This document shows positions 59,187-64,000 of a DNA stretch of 64,000 bases, piece by piece (within the stretch, counting starts at the first letter, position 1; every line of letters begins with the position of its first letter). The position numbers and the translations under genes were made by a program. The notes beneath the pieces were generated by a model that searched no databases, was not told the origin of the DNA, and saw only the letters and a program-made list of their open reading frames with translations. Source of the DNA: JAAFIP01 sp043774625. GTDB taxonomy: Bacteria; Pseudomonadota; Gammaproteobacteria; Burkholderiales; Burkholderiaceae_C. The DNA lies in contig JAYVTG010000119.1 of NCBI GenBank assembly GCA_043774625.1, positions 36,568-100,567 of the forward strand, in the 5' to 3' direction.

Positions 59187-59991
59187 GGGCGTGCCCCAAA
59201 TACCGGCGCCGCACGGTTTCGTTGGTGGCTATCTCGTCAGGCGTGCCCTGCGCGGCAATCTGGCCGTCGATCAACACCAGCACGCGGTCGGCCACGCCAA
59301 AAACGGCGTCCATATTGTGTTCGGTGTACAAAATGGCCAGGTTTTGGTCGGGGGCGGTGAGTGATTTGACGAGCAACATCAAATCATGGCGCTCCTCTTC
59401 GGCCAAACCGGCTGTAGGTTCGTCCAGTAGCAGCAGGCGCGGCTGGCCTGCCAGGGCTATGCCCAGCTCTAGCCGCTTTTTTAAACCATAGGGCAAGACC
59501 AGCGCTTGCGTGTGCGCAAATGGCTGCAAACCCAGTGCAGCCAGCAAGGCCTGCGCAGCGTCTACGCCCTGGTTTTTAAGTGGTAAAAACCCCGATTGCC
59601 AGCGTGGAATATGCGCGGCTAGCTGCACATTTTGTAGCACGGTCAAGGCTTCAAATACCTGCGCAACCTGAAATGTGCGGCCTATGCCGCGCTTGCTTAA
59701 AGCGGCGGCGCTGTGCCCGGTGATGTCTTGCAAGCTGCCATGGCGAGCGTCGGCAAGCGAGCCGTTTTTGTCATCTGCAGGCCCGCTCTCGCCCCATTCC
59801 ACGCTTCCAGCGTCTGGCCTATGCTGCCCGGCCAGCGTGGCAAAGCAGGTGGACTTGCCTGCGCCGTTGGGGCCAATCAGCGCGACGCATTCGCCACTTT
59901 TAACGCTAAAGCTCACGCCGCCCAGCGCACGCACTCCACCAAAGTGTTTTTTCAGGCCGGTGACTTGCAGCGTGTAGTGGGGGTTGTTCAT
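59179..59991 (-). CDS. Liv-type ABC transporter ATPase (LivG), second system
   Basis: A 270-residue ATPase. Walker A is GPNGAGKSTCFA, Q-loop GIGRTFQVAQVFEALTV, signature VLPYGLKKRLELGIAL, Walker B LLLLDEPTAGLAEEE. Start ATG 59991 overlaps the LivHM stop (ATGA). Two unusual stretches: an acidic insertion of about 20 residues (SGPADDKNGSLADARHGS) before DITGHS, and residues 118-132 (L-Q-N-V-Q-L-A-A-H-I-P-R-W) encoded by a copy of the 41-bp repeat read in an unusual frame. About 15 residues longer than usual. Confidence 0.92.
   Translation of the reverse strand: MNNPHYTLQVTGLKKHFGGVRALGGVSFSVKSGECVALIGPNGAGKSTCFATLAGQHRPDAGSVEWGESGPADDKNGSLADARHGSLQDITGHSAAALSKRGIGRTFQVAQVFEALTVLQNVQLAAHIPRWQSGFLPLKNQGVDAAQALLAALGLQPFAHTQALVLPYGLKKRLELGIALAGQPRLLLLDEPTAGLAEEERHDLMLLVKSLTAPDQNLAILYTEHNMDAVFGVADRVLVLIDGQIAAQGTPDEIATNETVRRRYLGHAHA
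59598..59638 (+). repeat. 41-bp repeat, copy R21, in the second livG
   Basis: Full-length copy, antisense to the gene, with a changed core (GCGGCTAGCTGC). It is the only antisense copy that uses a different frame, and its usual stop codons are altered. Confidence 0.75.
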
Positions 59992-61859
59992 GTCGCTGCC
60001 TTTGGGGGCCGAAGCTTCTTGGCCTTTGTAAAGCGAGCCAGCACACCGCCCAGGCCCGAGGGCGCCAGCACCATCAGCAGCATGACCAGCAAGCCCAGCG
60101 CGCCGCGCCAATAGTCAAAACTGCGGCCCAGCTCGGCCTGCACCAGGGTGAGCAAGGTGCTACCCACCAAGGCTCCCCACACCCAGTGCACGCCCCCCAT
60201 CAACACCACCAACAGCGCGTCTACCGACGTGCCCACGCTGGCCGCCGATGGGAAAACCGCGCCCTTGTGCGCTGCAAACAGCCCACCCGCCAGCCCTGCC
60301 AGCACGGCGCTTTCTACAAAAATGCGGTATTTGAGCCAGGCCACCTGCAGCCCGCTGGCAGCCGCCCGCGCTGGCGCGTCGCGCGCGGCTTGCAGTGCCG
60401 CGCCAAAGCGGGTTTGGCTGGTGTAGTGCAAGGCGGCAACCGACAGCAGCGTTAACAACACCAGCAATGCGTAGAACAGGCCGCGCGTGTCGCCAGTGAC
60501 CAGTTGCAGGCCAATAATGCCGTTGTCGCCCCCGGCCAGCGCCACCCACTGCGTGGCCGTAGCCCACACCACCTGGGCCAGTGCCAAACTGAGCATGGCC
60601 AGATACACGCCGCCAGAACGCACCACCGCCGCGCCAAACAGCGCAGCCACCACACCCGCCGCCGCGCAACCCGCCGCCAGCGCCCCCGGCAGCGCCCAAC
60701 CCCACACCGTATGGCTAAGCGCAGCGCCATAAGCACCCAACGCAAAAAACGCCGCATGCCCAAAACTGACCAAACCACCCAGGCCCATCATGGCCTGCAA
60801 GCTGATGCCAAAGATAGCCAAAATGAGCGCATCTGCCGCCAGTGCGCGCCAATAATCGCCTGCTAGCCATAGGGCAACGGCTGCACCAATTGCTATTAAA
60901 TAGATAGCTGCTTGCGCACATCCGGCGCTGGTTACAACGAATTTTTGTGCTACTTCATGCGGTCCAGCGTCCAGCGCAGACCCCAGCAGCCCGCGCGGGC
61001 GCAGCGCCAACACCACGGCCATGGTGACAAAGACCAAAACCAAAGTAGCCTGGGGCAGCAGCGCCACGCCAAACGAATGCACCATGCCAAACAGCAGTGC
61101 CGCCAAAAACGCGCCACCAATGCTGCCCAGCCCGCCGGTGACCACCACCACAAAGGTTTCTACCACCACGTTTACGTCCATCTGCAAGTTGGCAGGCTCG
61201 CTGGGCAAACGCAGCGCCCCCCCCAGCCCGGCAAGCGTGCACCCCAGCACTACGGCACCCAGCACCAGGGGCTGTGGGTTGATACCTAGAGCGCCCAGCA
61301 TTTCACGGTCTAGCGTGGCGGCGCGCAGGCGTTGGCCAAAGCTGGTTTTGGTCAGCAGCAGGTGTAAGCCCAGCCACACCAGTGGGCCCAGCACGATGGT
61401 GACAATGTGCCAGGTAGGAAAAAACTCGCCCAGCCATTCCACAGAACCCTTGAGGCCCGGAAAGCGCGGTGCAAACACTTCGTTCGGCCCCAAAGCCCAC
61501 AGCATCGCGTCGTGCATAAAAAGCGTAAGGCCAAAGGTGGCGACCAATGCATACAGTTCAGGCGCACCCACCATGCGGCGTAGCAGCACAAATTCGGCCA
61601 CAGCCCCCGCCAACGCTGCGCAGGCAGCTCCTAACACTATAGCGAATGTATAACCCCAAGCAGTGTCTGCCAAAGCGGGAAACCAGTCGGTCACGATGTG
61701 CGCCGACAGCAGCGCGCCCAGCATGTAAAAGCTGCCATGCGCCAGATTCACCACACCCATGATGCCGAAGATCAGTGTCAGCCCGGCAGCCAGCATGAAC
61801 AGCAGCAACCCGTACTGCACGCTGTTAAGCAGCTGGATCAGAAATTGCGGTAAATCCAT
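59988..61859 (-). CDS. Fused LivH-LivM permease of a Liv-type ABC transporter
   Basis: A 623-residue protein joining two permeases normally encoded separately. Residues 1 to about 300 are LivH (LTLIFGIMGVVNLAHGSFYM; TLDREMLGALGINPQPLVLG). Residues about 325 to 623 are LivM (MMGLGGLVSFGHAAFFALGAYG; RDAPARAAASGLQVAWLKY). The junction, residues 310-323 (T-S-A-G-C-A-Q-A-A-I-Y-L-I-A), is a sense copy of the 41-bp repeat. LivHM fusions are known in some bacteria; here the repeat sits exactly at the join. Upstream of livG and livF with short overlaps. Confidence 0.92.
   Translation of the reverse strand: MDLPQFLIQLLNSVQYGLLLFMLAAGLTLIFGIMGVVNLAHGSFYMLGALLSAHIVTDWFPALADTAWGYTFAIVLGAACAALAGAVAEFVLLRRMVGAPELYALVATFGLTLFMHDAMLWALGPNEVFAPRFPGLKGSVEWLGEFFPTWHIVTIVLGPLVWLGLHLLLTKTSFGQRLRAATLDREMLGALGINPQPLVLGAVVLGCTLAGLGGALRLPSEPANLQMDVNVVVETFVVVVTGGLGSIGGAFLAALLFGMVHSFGVALLPQATLVLVFVTMAVVLALRPRGLLGSALDAGPHEVAQKFVVTSAGCAQAAIYLIAIGAAVALWLAGDYWRALAADALILAIFGISLQAMMGLGGLVSFGHAAFFALGAYGAALSHTVWGWALPGALAAGCAAAGVVAALFGAAVVRSGGVYLAMLSLALAQVVWATATQWVALAGGDNGIIGLQLVTGDTRGLFYALLVLLTLLSVAALHYTSQTRFGAALQAARDAPARAAASGLQVAWLKYRIFVESAVLAGLAGGLFAAHKGAVFPSAASVGTSVDALLVVLMGGVHWVWGALVGSTLLTLVQAELGRSFDYWRGALGLLVMLLMVLAPSGLGGVLARFTKAKKLRPPKAAT
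60892..60932 (-). repeat. 41-bp repeat, copy R22, at the LivH-LivM junction
   Basis: Full-length copy, sense to the gene, read as T-S-A-G-C-A-Q-A-A-I-Y-L-I-A. The palindrome half is GCTATCTATTTAATAGC in the gene direction. Confidence 0.85.
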
Positions 61860-61974
61860 AAAAATGCAGTCTTTTACGGCAGCCAGGAGCCATTAAACCG
61901 ACTTTCCCGGGCCGCATGCGCAGCGGCCCCCCAGGGGAACTGGGACCCACACGAAATAAGCGACCGTAGGGGCT

Positions 61975-62604
61975 TCATGTACGTTTGGTGACAAGCAGGG
62001 CCACACCCATCGCCGTGAACAAACCGCCGCACACCCGGTTTATCCAGCGCATTGGCCCGCTTTGGCGCAGCAGCGGTGCGATCCGCGACACGCCGAAGGC
62101 ACAAGCTGTCAGAACCAACAGTTCAAACGCCATGAAGGTTGACGCAAGGATGGCAAATTGCGGTACAAAGGCTTGCGCCGGGTCAAGAAACTGTGGAAAA
62201 AACGCTGCAAAAAAAAGCAGCGCCTTGGGATTGCTGGCACCCACAAAAAAGCCCCGTATATAACCTGCGCGGCCTGTTTGGGCCGTTGTCTCAGCGCCTG
62301 ATTCGCTGGTTGGTAAAGTTCCCTGACTGCGGAATGTTTTGATGCCCAGCGCAACCAGATAACTTGCCCCAAGCAACTTGGCAATGGCAAACCCCACGTC
62401 AGACGCAGCCAGCAACGCCCCCAAACCCAATGCTGACAGCAGCATCACGCCCAGCACGGCTGTCACGCTCCGAATTGCAGACAACATAGCTTTGCGCGGC
62501 CCATGGTCGATGGCAGTGGCAATGCACATCAGCATGGTCGGGCCAGGGGACAGTACGAGCAGGGCGACTGCGGCGAGGTAGAGCAGGTAGGTGGTGAGGG
62601 TCAT
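61975..62604 (-). CDS. LysE/RhtB-family amino acid exporter
   Basis: A 209-residue inner-membrane protein with about six helices, starting MTLTTYLLYLAAVALLVLSPGPTMLM with the family PGP motif and GASYLVALGIKTFRS. The middle FFVGASNPKALLFFAAFFPQFLDP is characteristic. It exports amino acids or homoserine lactone-like molecules; the substrate is unknown. It lies between the binding protein and the membrane genes of the second Liv system. Confidence 0.92.
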   Translation of the reverse strand: MTLTTYLLYLAAVALLVLSPGPTMLMCIATAIDHGPRKAMLSAIRSVTAVLGVMLLSALGLGALLAASDVGFAIAKLLGASYLVALGIKTFRSQGTLPTSESGAETTAQTGRAGYIRGFFVGASNPKALLFFAAFFPQFLDPAQAFVPQFAILASTFMAFELLVLTACAFGVSRIAPLLRQSGPMRWINRVCGGLFTAMGVALLVTKRT

Positions 62605-62627
62605 GAAAAAAAAGCTCTGGTGTGTTG

Positions 62628-62796
62628 TTCCCTCCCCCGCTGGGGGAGGAAAGTTTTAAATTCCCTCCCCCGCTGGTGGAGGAAAGTTTTAAATTCCCTC
62701 CCCCGCTGGCGGAGGGCTAAGGTGGGGGCAAGCGCTGAATCAAGCTTGACATTGCGCGTGCCCCCATCCCAACCTTCCCTCAGATGGGGAAGGAGT
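62628..62796. repeat. Tandem GC-rich hairpin repeats (REP-like)
   Basis: Three tandem units of about 33 bases (TTCCCTCCCCCGCTGG and onward, ending GAAAGTTTTAAA), each folding as CCTCC/GGAGG. They are followed by a longer inverted pair GGTGGGGGCA / TGCCCCCATCC and AACCTTCCCT / GGGGAAGG. Such elements are frequent between genes of betaproteobacteria (general knowledge). They separate the binding-protein gene from lysE and may end or stabilise its transcript. The apparent ORF across them is repeat-derived. Confidence 0.85.
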
Positions 62797-62804
62797 AAAA
62801 CCAA

Positions 62805-63992
62805 TCAGGCCATCTTGCACCCAGCACCTGAATCAGCCAGCGCTTTTGCCGCCACACCCAGCACTTTGTTTTCTTTGTTTTCCACCTGGCGCACATAAAT
62901 ATCCTGAATCGGGTTGTGTGACGCGCTCATGGTCCACTTGCCGCGCGGGCTGTCAATCACAGCACCTTCCATCGACTTGTAAAGCGCGGCCTTGTTGGCA
63001 AAGTCGCCCTTGACCGCATTGGCACCTTGGAGCAGCAGCAAGCCAGTGTCATAACCCTGAACCGCATACACGTCGGGCTGGGCCTTGAATGTTTTGGCAA
63101 AGTCAAGCCGGAATTTTTTGTTGCGCGGTGTGTCCAGCGAATCGCTGTAATGCATGGTGGTGATGATGCCGTCGGCCGCGGGTCCAGCAGCGTCCAGCAC
63201 ACCCTCGGTTAAAAAGCCCGAGCCGTACAGCGGAATTTTGCCTTTCAGGCCTGCGGCTGCGTAGTCGCGAATGAATTTTGCTGCACCGCCGCCGGCCCAG
63301 AAGCAGGCCACCGCATCTGGCTTGAGCGCGGCGATTTCAGTCAGCAGAGCCTGAAACTCAACCTGCGGAAACGGAAGACCCAGCTCCTTGATGATGGTGC
63401 CGCCCGCAGCTGTGTATCCTTCTTTGAAGCCTTCAAAAGCCTCGTCGCCAGCGGCGTACTTCCAGGTGATCCACACCGCTTTTTTGTGGCCCTTGTCGAC
63501 CATGACCTTGCCCAGCGCCCTGGTTGGCTGCGAATTGGCAAAACTGGTGCGAAACACATTGGGCGCGCAAAGACCGCGCGTGGCAGCATGCACGCCGGCG
63601 TTCGGGATCAAACTCAGCACGCCTGTATCACGCGCCACTTTTTGAATGCCCATCTGCACGCCTGAATGCACGGTGCCCACAATCACATCGACCTTGTCGC
63701 GCTGCACCAGCTTGTTGGCGTTTTCAATGCCTTTGGATGGGTCTGACTCGTCATCGACCTTGAAGTATTCAATCTCGCGTCCACCGAGCTTGCCACCCTG
63801 CTCATTGATGGCCATGCGAAAACCGTTTTCAATTGCCACGCCCAGATGTGCAAACGTCCCTGTGTAGGGCAGCATGAAGCCCACGCGGATTTTGGCGCCT
63901 TGCGCATGTGCCGTTGAGGAAAGCAAAAGTCCTGATGAGGCAGCCCCAAAAACGGCAGCACTTTGAGTCAGGATATGGCGGCGTGTTGACAT
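62805..63992 (-). CDS. Liv-type ABC transporter binding protein, second system
   Basis: A 395-residue periplasmic type-I receptor: KIRVGFMLPYTGTFAHLGVA, VDVIVGTVHSGVQMGIQKVA and FRTSFANSQPTRALGKVM are ligand-domain segments. The N-terminus MSTRRHILTQSAAVFGAASS holds a twin-arginine pair before the hydrophobic stretch, so Tat export is likely; cleavage is expected after AHA. The gene begins eight bases before the window's end, so its promoter is not visible. Substrate unknown. Confidence 0.92.
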   Translation of the reverse strand: MSTRRHILTQSAAVFGAASSGLLLSSTAHAQGAKIRVGFMLPYTGTFAHLGVAIENGFRMAINEQGGKLGGREIEYFKVDDESDPSKGIENANKLVQRDKVDVIVGTVHSGVQMGIQKVARDTGVLSLIPNAGVHAATRGLCAPNVFRTSFANSQPTRALGKVMVDKGHKKAVWITWKYAAGDEAFEGFKEGYTAAGGTIIKELGLPFPQVEFQALLTEIAALKPDAVACFWAGGGAAKFIRDYAAAGLKGKIPLYGSGFLTEGVLDAAGPAADGIITTMHYSDSLDTPRNKKFRLDFAKTFKAQPDVYAVQGYDTGLLLLQGANAVKGDFANKAALYKSMEGAVIDSPRGKWTMSASHNPIQDIYVRQVENKENKVLGVAAKALADSGAGCKMA

Positions 63993-64000
63993 AAAAAATT

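Noticed and set aside
1..60932. Dispersed 41-bp repeats as a CRISPR array
   Set aside because: Copies are kilobases apart, in both orientations, without regular spacers or cas genes.
61600..61640. A repeat copy in the LivH part of the fusion (GCTGCGCAGGCAGCT)
   Set aside because: Matches only part of the core, with neither end motif; likely chance from Ala-rich coding.
62601..62804. A 67-residue protein across the tandem hairpins
   Set aside because: It is translated from the three REP-like units and their inverted partner; the repeated REFKTFL peptide reflects DNA repetition, not a gene.

Overview
The window reads as chromosomal DNA of a freshwater-type betaproteobacterium (Burkholderiales, most like Comamonadaceae: Rhodoferax, Limnohabitans and relatives). 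The basis is the tpiA-secG-tRNA-Leu-nuoA..N-DUF2818-NUDIX-DUF1178 order, several Liv-type ABC transporters with IclR control, a TRAP transporter, the etfBA/acyl-CoA dehydrogenase block, and a proteorhodopsin plus carotenoid cluster. The species cannot be named from sequence alone.

Layout. 1-5 kb (minus): etfB-etfA-acyl-CoA dehydrogenase-nitronate monooxygenase, with two terminal-inverted-repeat elements in its gaps. 5-8 kb (plus): TRAP transporter dctPQM. 8-11 kb (minus): MscS channel, enoyl-CoA hydratase, HDAC-like amidohydrolase. 11-16.5 kb (plus): moxR-DUF58-transglutaminase, then a lytic transglycosylase. 16.5-22 kb: livKHMGF (minus) with a divergent IclR regulator. 22-28 kb: JmjC ribosomal oxygenase, SlyD-like FKBP, ABC exporter, DUF1178, NUDIX, DUF2818. 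28-42.6 kb (minus): complete 14-subunit Complex I, nuoA to nuoN. 42.6-48 kb (minus): tRNA-Leu(GAG), secG, tpiA, quinone oxidoreductase, pnp, rpsO. 48-51 kb (plus): an AT-richer accessory island with a DUF262 protein plus HEPN RNase pair behind a LexA-type SOS promoter, then a ParE-like toxin-antitoxin pair. 51-58.3 kb (minus): proton-pumping rhodopsin, broken crtE, crtI, crtB, crtY, blh, pncB. 58.5-64 kb (minus): second Liv-type transporter with a LivH-LivM fusion, and a LysE exporter.

How the genes work together. Electrons from acyl-CoA oxidation (acyl-CoA dehydrogenase, ETF) and NADH (Complex I) feed respiration, while the rhodopsin with retinal from the crt/blh pathway can pump protons in light. 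crtE, the pathway's first step, is interrupted by an in-frame TGA and is truncated, so GGPP must come from elsewhere or the pathway is failing.

The most unusual signal is a 41-bp dispersed repeat with 22 recognisable copies (20 full length, two partial). Eight are intergenic. Fourteen lie inside protein-coding genes without breaking the frame, and they supply two signal peptides, a membrane helix, a LivH-LivM fusion linker and insertions in tpiA and an ABC ATPase. Its behaviour resembles the protein-coding palindromic elements of Rickettsia. The second candidate for a little-described system is the SOS-boxed DUF262-HEPN pair.
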